DNA from: Streptomyces fulvoviolaceus
Lineage (GTDB): Bacteria; Actinomycetota; Actinomycetes; Streptomycetales; Streptomycetaceae
Reading direction: 5' to 3'
NCBI RefSeq assembly: GCF_000718165.1
Contig: NZ_JOEY01000016.1
Span: 201,287 to 265,286 of the forward strand
DNA: 64,000 nucleotides
Each line of letters starts with the position of its first letter. Within the stretch, counting starts at the first letter, position 1. The notes under the pieces were generated by a model that saw only the letters and a list, made by a program, of their open reading frames with translations, had not been told where the DNA came from and did not search any database. A program made the position numbers and the translations under genes. Below are positions 41,735 to 50,479 of this stretch, one piece after another.

Positions 41735-41998
41735 ATGACCGAGCTGGTGCAGCAACTGCTGGTCGACGACGCGGACGAGGAACTCGGCTGGCAGGAGCGC
41801 GCGCTGTGCGCCCAGACCGACCCCGAGTCCTTCTTCCCCGAGAAGGGCGGATCCACCCGCGAGGCCAAGAAGGTCTGCCTCGCCTGTGAGGTCCGCTCCG
41901 AGTGCCTCGAATACGCCCTCAACAACGACGAGCGCTTCGGGATCTGGGGCGGCCTGTCCGAGCGCGAGCGCCGCCGGCTGAAGAAGGCCGTGGTCTGA
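41735..41998 (+). CDS. whiB: Developmental transcriptional regulator WhiB
   Basis: 87 residues with AGGGG upstream. Fe-S binding Wbl protein: Cys25, Cys48, Cys51 and Cys57 hold a [4Fe-4S] cluster, GIWGG (69-73) is the sigma-contact beta turn, and the C terminus (RERRRLKK) is the DNA-binding basic patch. WhiB acts with WhiA to start sporulation septation. Length and sequence match the founder WhiB, not the other Wbl paralogues. A long non-coding leader region lies upstream. Confidence 0.97.
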   Translation: MTELVQQLLVDDADEELGWQERALCAQTDPESFFPEKGGSTREAKKVCLACEVRSECLEYALNNDERFGIWGGLSERERRRLKKAVV

Positions 41999-42231
41999 GC
42001 GGTCGTACAGGGTCCATGGGCAGGTTGTGAACGGCCCGTCGCAGGTGGGTTGTCCACAGGCGGCGGGCCGCCGTCATGCCCACCCGTCGCCCGTCCACCG
42101 CCCCTCATCGAGACGCTTCGCGCCGCCCCTTTTGGTTCTCCCGATAGTGTGGGCGCTCGTCCGAGACGCCTCGCCGCCCCCAGGGGGCACAGGCGTCCAC
42201 CGCAGTCCACCGAACCGGGGCCCGTACCTCG

Positions 42232-45200
42232 ATGTCCGTGCACAGCCACACGGCAGGTCAACACGACGCTGCCACTCCTGAGTTTCCGCGTCATGTGGTG
42301 ACCGCGGTGCTCGTCTCCCACGACGGCGCCCGCTGGCTGCCCGACGCGCTCGCCGGGCTGCTCGGCCAGGAGCGCCCCGTGCAGTTCGCCATGGCCGCCG
42401 ACACCGGCAGCGCGGACGCCTCCGCCCAGCTGGTCACCGACGCCCTCGGCGCCGAGCGTGTCCTGCACCTCGCCCGGCGCACCGGCTTCGGCCAGGCCGT
42501 CGAGGAGGCGAACCGCACGGCTCCCGCCCTCACTCCGGACGAGCTGCCGTACCTGAAGCGGCCGAGCGGCTGGGACCCCGTCACGCGCACGTGGCGCGAC
42601 GACGCCTACGACCTGCCGGAGCTCCCCCACGGAGAGCCGGTGCAGTGGCTGTGGCTGCTGCACGACGACTGCGCCCCCGAACCCGACGCCCTCGCCCAGC
42701 TGCTGCGGGTCGTGGAGAACGAACTGGAGCTCGGCCGGGACGACGTCGCCGTCGTGGGCCCCAAGCTCCGCGGCTGGTACGACAAGCGGCAGCTCCTCGA
42801 GGTCGGCGTCACCATCGCCCACTCCGGCCGCCGCTGGACGGGCCTGGACCGCCGCGAACAGGACCAGGGCCAGCACGACCACGTCCGGACCGTCCTGTCG
42901 GTGTCCACCGCCGGCATGCTGATCCGGCGCGATGTCTTCGAACAGCTCGGCGGTTTCGACCGGCGGCTGCCCCTCATGCGCGACGACGTCGACCTGTGCT
43001 GGCGCGCCCAGGCCGCCGGCCACCGTGTCCTCATCGCTCCCGAGGCCGTCGTACGCCACGCCGAGGCCGCCTCCCGCGAGCGCCGGGCCGTCGACTGCGC
43101 GGGCCGCACCACCGCCTCCCCGCACAAGGTCGACAAGGCCGGTGCCATCTACACCCTGCTCGTCAACACGCGTACGGCCGTGCTGCCCTGGGTGCTGCTG
43201 CGGCTCGTGCTCGGCACCCTCCTGCGGACCCTCGCCTACCTCGTCGGCAAGGTCCCCGGACAGGCCGTCGACGAGATCCGCGGTCTGCTCGGCACGCTCC
43301 TGCGGCCCGAGCGGATCATCGCCGGGCGCCGCAGGCGCGGCAAGCCGGTGGTCGACAAGGCTGAGCTCAGGCAGCTGTTCCCGCCGCCCGGCGCGACCGT
43401 GAGGGCCACCGTCGAACAGGCCGCGGGCAACCTCTTCGGAGGCTCCGACGCCGAGGCCGCCCTGGCGGCCGGACGGCACGGCGGCGGCATCGAGTCCGGG
43501 CCCGGCGGCGACGACGCCGACTTCCTGGAGATCGAGCAGTTCGCCCGCCTCAAGCGCATCGCCCGCCAGCCCGGCCCGGTGCTCTTCCTGCTCCTGCTGC
43601 TCGTCTCCCTGGTCGCCTGCCGCAACCTCCTCGGTGGCGGCGCGCTCGCGGGCGGCGCCCTGCTGCCCGCCCCGGCCGACGCGAGCGAACTGTGGTCGCG
43701 CTACCTGGACGCCTGGCACGCGGTGGGCGCCGGCGGCACCCCGTCCGCGCCGCCGTACCTGGCGATCGTGGCCGTGCTGGCCTCCGTGCTGTTCGGCTCG
43801 ACCGGCCTCGCGGTCACGGTCCTGCTGGTCTGCTCGGTGCCGCTGGCCGGCTTCACCGCCTACTTCGCCTCCCGCCCGCTCGTCGAGTCGCGCCTGCTGC
43901 GCGCCTGGGCGGCCGTCGTCTACGCCTTCCTGCCCGCCGCCACCGGCGCCCTCGCCGGCGGCCGCATCGGCACCGCCGTGCTCGCCATCCTGCTGCCGCT
44001 CATCGCGCGCGCGGGCATCGCGGCCAGCGGCCTCACACACAGCTCGGGCGCGCGCGGCAGCTGGCGCGCCACCTGGGCGTACGCCCTGCTGCTGACCGCC
44101 ACCACCGCGTTCACGCCGATCATCTGGCCCATCGCGCTGCTCCTCGGCATCGGCCTGCTCGCGGTGCGCCGCACCGACATCACCGCCTACGGCCTGCGCT
44201 TCCTGGCCCAGCTCGGTACGCCCCTGCTGGTCCTGGCGCCCTGGTCGCTGACCCTCCTCCCCTTCGGCTTCTTCCAGCAGGCAGGCCTGGAGTACGGCTC
44301 CTCGGCCGCCTCCGCCCTCGACCTGCTCGGCGCGAGCCCGGGCGGCCCCGGCACGGTCGACGGGCTGATGCTCATCGGCATCGTCCTGGCCGCGCTGGCC
44401 GCCCTGATGCGCACGGAGCGTCAGTTCGGAATCTGGACGGCCTGGTCGGTCGCCCTTGTCGGCCTCGTGTTCGCGGTCCTGTCCAACAGCTCGACCTGGG
44501 CCGGCCCCGCGACCCTCGTCTACGGCCTCGCCCTCCTCGCGGCCGCCGCCATGGGCGCCGACGGGGCACGCGCGCGTGTGGCCGAGCAGAGCTTCGGCTG
44601 GCGCCAGCCGGTCGCCGCGCTGATCGCCTTCGCCTCCGCCGCGGGCCCGCTGCTCGTCGCCGCCGGCTGGATGATCGGCGGCGCCGACGGACCGCTGGAG
44701 CGGCGCGACCCCGTGCAGGTGCCCGCGTTCGTCGCCGAGGAGAGCGGCACTCGCGACCAGGCCCGCACCCTCGTCCTCGACAGCGACTCCGCCGCCCACG
44801 TCGGCTACATGCTGGTGCGCGGTTCCGGCGCCCGCCTCGGCGATGCCGAACTCGCCGCGGCCGACGGCGAGAACAGCAAGCTGGACAAGGTCGTCGCCAA
44901 CCTCGTCGCCGGTTCCGGCGCCGACCAGGCCGACCAGCTCGGCAAGTTCGCCGTGCGCTATGTCCTCGTCCACAAGGGCGCACCCCGCGAGGTCGCGCGC
45001 GTGCTGGACGCCACGCCCGGCCTGTCCCGGCTCAGCCAGCAGGACGGCAGCGGGCTGTGGCGGGTCGACCAGGACGTCGCGCGCGCCACGATCGTCGCCG
45101 GCTCCGGCACCCCGACGGCCGTCGCCGCCGGGCCCGTCGAGATCCACACCACGATCCCGGCCGGCGCCGACGGCCGCGTCCTGCGCCTCGCCGACACCGT

Positions 45201-45912
45201 CGACGAGGGCTGGACGGCCACCCTGGACGGCAGGCCGCTGACCCGCACCACGGTCGACGGCTGGGCCCAGGGCTTCGAACTCCCCGCGTCCGGCGGCACG
45301 TTGGACGTCACCTTCGACGACCCGATCGGCCACACCGCCTGGTTGTGGGCCCAGGGCTTCCTCGCCGTCGTCCTGGTCGTGCTGGCCCTGCCGGGCCGGC
45401 GCCGCGACATCGACGACGACCTTCCCGAGGAACCGGCCGTCCCCGCCCAGGCCGTGGCCGGCGAGGGCCGCCGCGCCCGCCGCCTGCGCGCCCAGGCCGA
45501 GGCCGAGGCCGAAGAGGCGGGCCAGTCCGACGACTTCCCGCCTCCTCCGCAGGAGGCCCCCGCCCCCGCCGCCGTCCCGCAGCAGCAGTCCTACGGCGAG
45601 TGGGACAGCCCCAGTTACGCGAACGCCGAGTACGGCACCTATGGCGGCGAGCAGTACCAGGGCACCGCCCAACAGCAGTACCCGGCGGGCGGATACGACC
45701 AGCAGTACCAGGCGGACCCGTACCAGGCCGGCCAGTACGACCCGTACGCCTACAACGGCCAGTCCCAGCAAGCGTCGTACGACCAGTACGGACGGTACGA
45801 GCAACAGCAGTACGACCAGGGCTACGACGCCACGTACGACCCGGCGCAGCCGCAGCCGCCGCAGCACCCGCACGATCCCGACAGTGAGCGCCCCGACGGG
45901 AGTCAGCAGTGA
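42232..45912 (+). CDS. Large membrane glycosyltransferase family 2 protein with Q/Y-rich tail
   Basis: 1226 residues. GT2 domain at the N terminus (about 20-290): VTAVLVSHDGARWLPDAL, WLLHDDCAPEPDAL (DDx), MLIRRDVFEQLGGFD and MRDDVDLCWRAQAAGH. A long membrane part follows (about 330-840, roughly 12 hydrophobic helices), then a beta-rich extracytoplasmic domain (about 840-1030) and a further transmembrane helix (about 1040). A cytoplasmic-side tail of about 180 residues has a charged stretch then a Gln/Tyr/Gly-rich segment. It is coupled to the DUF5719 gene by a GTGA overlap. Probably builds or modifies a surface polysaccharide. Confidence 0.9.
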   Translation: MSVHSHTAGQHDAATPEFPRHVVTAVLVSHDGARWLPDALAGLLGQERPVQFAMAADTGSADASAQLVTDALGAERVLHLARRTGFGQAVEEANRTAPALTPDELPYLKRPSGWDPVTRTWRDDAYDLPELPHGEPVQWLWLLHDDCAPEPDALAQLLRVVENELELGRDDVAVVGPKLRGWYDKRQLLEVGVTIAHSGRRWTGLDRREQDQGQHDHVRTVLSVSTAGMLIRRDVFEQLGGFDRRLPLMRDDVDLCWRAQAAGHRVLIAPEAVVRHAEAASRERRAVDCAGRTTASPHKVDKAGAIYTLLVNTRTAVLPWVLLRLVLGTLLRTLAYLVGKVPGQAVDEIRGLLGTLLRPERIIAGRRRRGKPVVDKAELRQLFPPPGATVRATVEQAAGNLFGGSDAEAALAAGRHGGGIESGPGGDDADFLEIEQFARLKRIARQPGPVLFLLLLLVSLVACRNLLGGGALAGGALLPAPADASELWSRYLDAWHAVGAGGTPSAPPYLAIVAVLASVLFGSTGLAVTVLLVCSVPLAGFTAYFASRPLVESRLLRAWAAVVYAFLPAATGALAGGRIGTAVLAILLPLIARAGIAASGLTHSSGARGSWRATWAYALLLTATTAFTPIIWPIALLLGIGLLAVRRTDITAYGLRFLAQLGTPLLVLAPWSLTLLPFGFFQQAGLEYGSSAASALDLLGASPGGPGTVDGLMLIGIVLAALAALMRTERQFGIWTAWSVALVGLVFAVLSNSSTWAGPATLVYGLALLAAAAMGADGARARVAEQSFGWRQPVAALIAFASAAGPLLVAAGWMIGGADGPLERRDPVQVPAFVAEESGTRDQARTLVLDSDSAAHVGYMLVRGSGARLGDAELAAADGENSKLDKVVANLVAGSGADQADQLGKFAVRYVLVHKGAPREVARVLDATPGLSRLSQQDGSGLWRVDQDVARATIVAGSGTPTAVAAGPVEIHTTIPAGADGRVLRLADTVDEGWTATLDGRPLTRTTVDGWAQGFELPASGGTLDVTFDDPIGHTAWLWAQGFLAVVLVVLALPGRRRDIDDDLPEEPAVPAQAVAGEGRRARRLRAQAEAEAEEAGQSDDFPPPPQEAPAPAAVPQQQSYGEWDSPSYANAEYGTYGGEQYQGTAQQQYPAGGYDQQYQADPYQAGQYDPYAYNGQSQQASYDQYGRYEQQQYDQGYDATYDPAQPQPPQHPHDPDSERPDGSQQ

Positions 45913-47390
45913 ACCGCACCACCCTGGCCCTCATCGCCGGCAGCGCCGCACTCGCCGTCGTCACCGGGTTCGCCACGCTCAGCACGCCGGACGCCGGCGC
46001 GGACACCGCCAAGGCAGCCGCCGAACTGCCCGTGGAGCGCACCAGCCTGCTGTGCCCGGCGCCCAGCACCTCCGACCTCGCGGAGACGTCGTACACGTCC
46101 TTCACGCCCGTCACCAAGGGCGCGGAGAGCAGCGGCAAGGCCGAACTCCAGTCCGCCGGCGAGGAGTCGGCCGACAAGGCGGGCAAGAAGAAGGCCGACA
46201 AGCCGGTCCTGGAGCCCGAGGAGCCCGGCAAGCCGGCCATCGGGGACACCTCCGGAGGTGACTCGCCCGCGCTCATCGGCACCGCCGAGGGGAAGTTCGC
46301 GCCCGGCTGGACCGTCCAGGAGACCACCCAGGTCGTCGCGGGCACGGGCCGCGGCCTGCAGGGCGTCAACTGCTCCGCCGCGGACACGGAGTTCTGGTTC
46401 CCGGGCGCCAGCACGGACGCCGACCGCACCGACTACGTCCACCTGACCAACCCCGACGACTCCGCCGCCGTCGTCGACATCGAGCTCTACGGCAAGAACG
46501 GCGCCCTGGAGTCCACGGTGGGGGAGGGCATCACGGTCCAGCCGCACTCCAGCGAGCCGATCCTGCTGTCCACGCTCACCGACGAGAAGCAGACCAACCT
46601 GACCGTGCACGTCAATGTCCGCAGCGGGCGTGTGGGCGCGGCCGTACAGGCGCTGGACGACAAGCTCGGCGGTGACTGGCTGGCGGCCTCCACGGACCCG
46701 GCCGGCAGCCTCGTCCTGCCCGGCATCCCGAAGGACGCCACCGCCGTCCGCCTGGTCGCCTTCACGCCCGGTGACGCCGACGCCGACCTGAAGGTGCGGC
46801 TCGCCTCGCCGACCGGGGAGTTCACCCCCGCCGGCAACGAGACGCTGCACGTGAAGGCGGGCATGACCACCGCCGTCGACCTCGGCGACGTCACCCGCGG
46901 CGAGGCCGGCTCACTGATCCTGACACCCACCGACCAGTCCGTGCCGGTGGTCGCCGCCCTGCGGGTCACCCGGGGCAAGGGCGACGCCCAGGAGACGGCG
47001 TTCATCCCCGCCACGCATCCCGTCGGCACGCGCGCGACGGTCGCCGACAACACCTCCAAGGGCTCCACGCTCTCCCTGACCGCGCCCACCCGCGCGGCCC
47101 GGGTCAAGGTCACCGCGTCGGCGGGCAGCGGCGGCGGTACGGCCGTATCGAAGACGTACACGATCAAGGCGGGTACGACCCAGAACATCGACGCCCCGGT
47201 CCCGAGCGGCGGGAAGGGCACGTACGCCCTGACGGTCGAGCCGGTGTCCGGAGGGCCCGTCTACGCGGCCCGCACCCTGGTGGAGACGGAGGAGGGAGTC
47301 TCGGGCTTCACGATCCAGACCCTCCCGGACGACCGGGGGATGGTGGCCGTACCGGATGCGGAGCAGGACCTGTCGGTCCTGCAGAAGTAG
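45909..47390 (+). CDS. DUF5719-family exported protein
   Basis: 493 residues from a GTG overlapping the previous stop. N-terminal signal/anchor (about 5-28). Charged linker (KKKADKPVLEPEEP near 95-110), then mainly beta structure: NCSAADTEFWFPGAS, DYVHLTNPDDSAAVVDIELYG, and repeated strands to the end. DUF5719 proteins are regularly encoded immediately after this large GT2 in actinomycetes, so they likely act as a unit at the cell surface. No catalytic motif is seen. Confidence 0.88.
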   Translation: MNRTTLALIAGSAALAVVTGFATLSTPDAGADTAKAAAELPVERTSLLCPAPSTSDLAETSYTSFTPVTKGAESSGKAELQSAGEESADKAGKKKADKPVLEPEEPGKPAIGDTSGGDSPALIGTAEGKFAPGWTVQETTQVVAGTGRGLQGVNCSAADTEFWFPGASTDADRTDYVHLTNPDDSAAVVDIELYGKNGALESTVGEGITVQPHSSEPILLSTLTDEKQTNLTVHVNVRSGRVGAAVQALDDKLGGDWLAASTDPAGSLVLPGIPKDATAVRLVAFTPGDADADLKVRLASPTGEFTPAGNETLHVKAGMTTAVDLGDVTRGEAGSLILTPTDQSVPVVAALRVTRGKGDAQETAFIPATHPVGTRATVADNTSKGSTLSLTAPTRAARVKVTASAGSGGGTAVSKTYTIKAGTTQNIDAPVPSGGKGTYALTVEPVSGGPVYAARTLVETEEGVSGFTIQTLPDDRGMVAVPDAEQDLSVLQK

Positions 47391-47430
47391 CTTCCTGCAG
47401 AAGCAGCACGGGCCGCGATCCGCGGGCGGT

Positions 47431-47880
47431 TCAGTCCTCGCCGTACCGCGGATCGACCGTCTCCGGGGTGAGCCCGAGCAGCTCGGCGACCTGCTCGACG
47501 ACGACCTCGTGCACGAGTGCCGCCCGCTCGTCGCGCCCCTTGGTGCGGATCTCCACCGGCCGCCGGTAGATGATCACCCGCGCCGGCCGTCCTTCCCGGG
47601 AGGGAACCGTCCCGCCCAGCGGCACCGCCTCGTCGTTCCACGCCTCGCCCGGCCCGTCCAGGCGGGGCACCTCGAGCACGAGGAAATCGATGTCGGCGAG
47701 CTGCGGCCACCGTCGCTCCAGTCGCTCGACGGAGTCCTGCACCAGGTCCGCGAACGCCTCGGCACGGCTGGCGGCCAGCGGCACCTGGGGTGGTGCGATC
47801 GGGCCGCGCATGCCTCGGCCGTGACGATCACGGCGGCGGGGCCCGGGGCCGGCGGCGCGGGGCGGTACAGGGTTGTCCAT
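47431..47880 (-). CDS. Zincin-like metallopeptidase family protein with altered HExxH
   Basis: 149 residues from the ATG at 47880. It belongs to the small zincin-like family (former DUF1025), with segments EAFADLVQDSVERL, LADIDFLVLEVP and VIIYRRPVEIR. The active-site helix reads LVHEVVVEQVAELLGL: His-Glu are present but the second zinc His of HExxH is replaced. It is thus unlikely to bind zinc in the usual way. Convergent with the DUF5719 gene. Confidence 0.85.
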   Translation of the reverse strand: MDNPVPPRAAGPGPRRRDRHGRGMRGPIAPPQVPLAASRAEAFADLVQDSVERLERRWPQLADIDFLVLEVPRLDGPGEAWNDEAVPLGGTVPSREGRPARVIIYRRPVEIRTKGRDERAALVHEVVVEQVAELLGLTPETVDPRYGED

Positions 47881-48236
47881 CACTGGTGAAGCGTAATCCT
47901 CGCCGCGGTCATGTGCCCGGCGCCCACGCGGCAACCCGGACGGTGGCCGGGGGAGCGTCCGGTCGTCTCGTACGGCATGTCGCCGGATGACCATTCCAGC
48001 CAAGGTTGGGCTCGTTTCCGTATCTCTCCAAGACCGTCGATCTCAAGTCAATTGACATGGTTTGTACCGAGTGGTGACCGGATTCAACTCCGTTCGGCCC
48101 TCCGAATACGGGTGTTGGCGCAGGTCACCGTGGTGTGTCCGGAGGGGCGTGTGGGGCGTTTCACAGCACGACACGGTGGAGTGACCTGGGGGAGAGTCGT
48201 CGCGGCCCGCTCAAGAGTGCGGTACCGTCCAACGTC
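47881..48236. other. Divergent intergenic region between metallopeptidase and DUF3499 genes
   Basis: 356 bp. Contains a perfect palindrome GTCAATTGAC (48047-48056) inside an AT-richer stretch, overlapping a -35-like TTGACA (48052-48057). No convincing -10 or gene is seen; promoters for both flanking genes are expected here. Confidence 0.5.
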
Positions 48237-48614
48237 GTGAGCCCTGTACGTCGCTGTTCGCGCACCGCTTGCGGCCGCCCCGCCGTCGCGACGCTGACGT
48301 ACGTCTACGCCGACTCGACCGCGGTCCTCGGCCCGCTCGCCACCTACGCCGAACCCCACTGCTACGACCTGTGCGCCGAGCACTCCGAGCGCCTCACCGC
48401 CCCGCGCGGGTGGGAGGTCGTCCGACTCCTCGACAGCTCGGCTCCGGCCCGGCCCAGCGGCGACGACCTCGAAGCACTCGCCAACGCCGTGCGCGAGGCG
48501 GCCCGCCCCCAGGAGCGCGCGGCGGGTGCCGGCGGTGGTGGAGCCCGGGCGGCCGACCCGATGGAGGTCGCGCGCCGCGGCCATCTGCGGGTGCTGCGCT
48601 CGCCGGACAACTGA
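48237..48614 (+). CDS. DUF3499-family protein
   Basis: 125 residues from a GTG at 48237; a longer frame begins at 48135. The N-terminal RRCSRTACGRPAVATLTYVYADS and the following HCYDLCAEHSERLTAPRGWEVVRL give four Cys and two His that could form a zinc ribbon. DUF3499 is conserved in actinomycetes next to the metallopeptidase and phosphomannomutase genes; function unknown. Cytoplasmic. Confidence 0.88.
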   Translation: MSPVRRCSRTACGRPAVATLTYVYADSTAVLGPLATYAEPHCYDLCAEHSERLTAPRGWEVVRLLDSSAPARPSGDDLEALANAVREAARPQERAAGAGGGGARAADPMEVARRGHLRVLRSPDN

Positions 48615-48780
48615 GCCGTTCCGCCTGCCTCTTGAGTATGCGTTTCGCTGAATGACGCACGCCCATTGACGTGTTGTTGTTGCGGACACGACCATTCCGT
48701 AAGCCGAAGTGAGAAATCGCTTTCCGCATGCCGGAATCGGGCACGGCGGAAATAGGGCAAGACGGATCGGGGAGGCGCCC

Positions 48781-50397
48781 GTGTACGTCCAGGAACTGGA
48801 ACCCGTCGCCGGCTCACTGGGGTTGTCCGCCCTCGTGGCGGCCCTGCCCCTCGTGATCGTCCTGATCCTGCTCGGCGGCGTCCGCATGAAGGCGCATCTG
48901 GCAGGTCTCACAGGCCTCTTGGCGGCCGCCCTGGTCGCCTGGCTCGCCTACGGCATGCCGCTGGGCCAGACGGTCTCCAGCGCCGCCCAGGGAGCCGCCT
49001 TCGGCCTCTTCCCCATCCTGTGGATCGTCGTCAACGCCCTGTGGGTGTACCGGATGACGGTTCGCACCCGGCACTTCGACATCCTGCGCCGCTCCTTCGG
49101 GCGGCTGTCCGACGACCCGCGCATCCAGGCCCTCGTGGTCGCGTTCTGCTTCGGCGCACTCCTGGAGGCGCTCGCCGGATTCGGCGCGCCCGTCGCGATC
49201 TGCTCCGTCATGCTCGTCGCCCTCGGCTTCGACCCGGTGCGCGCCGCGGTCGTCGCGCTGGTCGCCAACACCGCGCCGGTCGCCTTCGGCGCGATGGGCA
49301 CCCCGGTCGTCACGCTCGCCCAGGTCACCGGGTTGCCGCTGGACGACGTGGCCTCCGTGGTGGGCCGTCAAACCCCGTTGCTGGCCCTCGTGGTGCCGCT
49401 CGTGCTGGTCTGGCTCGTGGACGGGCGGCGAGGGCTGCGGGAGACCTGGGTGCCCGCCCTGGTCTGCGGAATCGCCTTCGCCATCGCCCAGTTCGCCGCC
49501 TCGAACTACGTCTCCGCCCAACTCGCCGACATCGGCGCCGCCTTGGCCGGCGCGGGCGCCCTGGTCGCCGTACCGCAGGCGCGCAGGGCGGCCGCCGAGC
49601 CCGTACGCGTGGCCGTCCTGACCGGCGTACGCAGCGAGGACCTGGACGAGAACGACCCGCGCGGTGAAGTCGTGCGCGCCTACGCCCCGTACGCGCTGAT
49701 CGTCGTGATCTTCTCCGTCGGGCAGATCCCGGCGGTCAAGGACTGGCTGGCCGGGGCGACCCAGATGTACGACTGGCCCTTCCTGAACGTCGGTGATGTC
49801 GACGGGGATCCGGTCAGTGCCAACGTCTTCACCTGGCCGATCGTCTCGACGGGTGGCACGCTCGTGCTGCTCGCGGGGATCTGCACGGCGGTCGTTCTCA
49901 AAGTGCACGCGCGCGTGGCGGTCAGGGAATGGGCCGCGACCGTCCACGAGTTGAGGTTCGCGATCCTCACCGTGACGTCCGTGCTGGCGCTCGCGTTCGT
50001 CATGAACCTCTCCGGACAGGCGGCCACCATCGGCCACTTCGTGGCGGCCGCGGGAGCCGGGCTGGCCTTCCTGTCCCCGGTCCTCGGCTGGTTCGGCGTG
50101 GCCGTCTCCGGCTCGGACACCTCGGCCAACGCGCTGTTCGGAGCGCTGCAGGTGACCGCCGCCCGGGAGTCGGGGCTCTCGCCGGAGCTCCTGGCCGCGG
50201 CCAACAGCTCGGGCGGCGTCCTCGGCAAGATGATCTCCCCGCAGAACCTCACCATCGCCTGCGCCGCCGTCGGACTCGCGGGCCGCGAGGGGGATCTGCT
50301 GCGCAAGGTGCTGCCCTGGAGCATCGGACTGCTGCTGGTGATGTGCCTGATCGTGGTCGGGCAGAGCTCGCCGGTACTGGGCTGGATGCTGCCCTGA
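48781..50397 (+). CDS. L-lactate permease family transporter
   Basis: 538 residues from a GTG with GGGGAGG six bases upstream; a longer frame to 48709 lacks a ribosome site. About 13 membrane helices. LctP signatures include FCFGALLEALAGFGAPVAI, NTAPVAFGAMGTPV and SSGGVLGKMISPQNLTIA. Imports lactate or glycolate with protons. It lies between DUF3499 and manB on the same strand; no lactate dehydrogenase or regulator is adjacent. Confidence 0.92.
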   Translation: MYVQELEPVAGSLGLSALVAALPLVIVLILLGGVRMKAHLAGLTGLLAAALVAWLAYGMPLGQTVSSAAQGAAFGLFPILWIVVNALWVYRMTVRTRHFDILRRSFGRLSDDPRIQALVVAFCFGALLEALAGFGAPVAICSVMLVALGFDPVRAAVVALVANTAPVAFGAMGTPVVTLAQVTGLPLDDVASVVGRQTPLLALVVPLVLVWLVDGRRGLRETWVPALVCGIAFAIAQFAASNYVSAQLADIGAALAGAGALVAVPQARRAAAEPVRVAVLTGVRSEDLDENDPRGEVVRAYAPYALIVVIFSVGQIPAVKDWLAGATQMYDWPFLNVGDVDGDPVSANVFTWPIVSTGGTLVLLAGICTAVVLKVHARVAVREWAATVHELRFAILTVTSVLALAFVMNLSGQAATIGHFVAAAGAGLAFLSPVLGWFGVAVSGSDTSANALFGALQVTAARESGLSPELLAAANSSGGVLGKMISPQNLTIACAAVGLAGREGDLLRKVLPWSIGLLLVMCLIVVGQSSPVLGWMLP

Positions 50398-50479
50398 GAC
50401 CGCTCAGCTCCCGCACAGCACACTGTCAGCGGGTACGGGTAGCTTGAGGGGACCGACAGGACTTTCAGAAGGGTTGGCC

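Noticed and set aside
41701..45873. 1390-codon open frame on the minus strand
   Set aside because: It lies opposite the GT2 gene and whiB, has low-complexity Gly/Arg/Val composition typical of antisense frames in high-GC DNA, and lacks a start site; the plus-strand genes have clear homology.
48052..48080. Sigma-70-type promoter starting at TTGACA 48052
   Set aside because: No acceptable -10 lies 16-19 bp downstream, so only the palindrome is noted.
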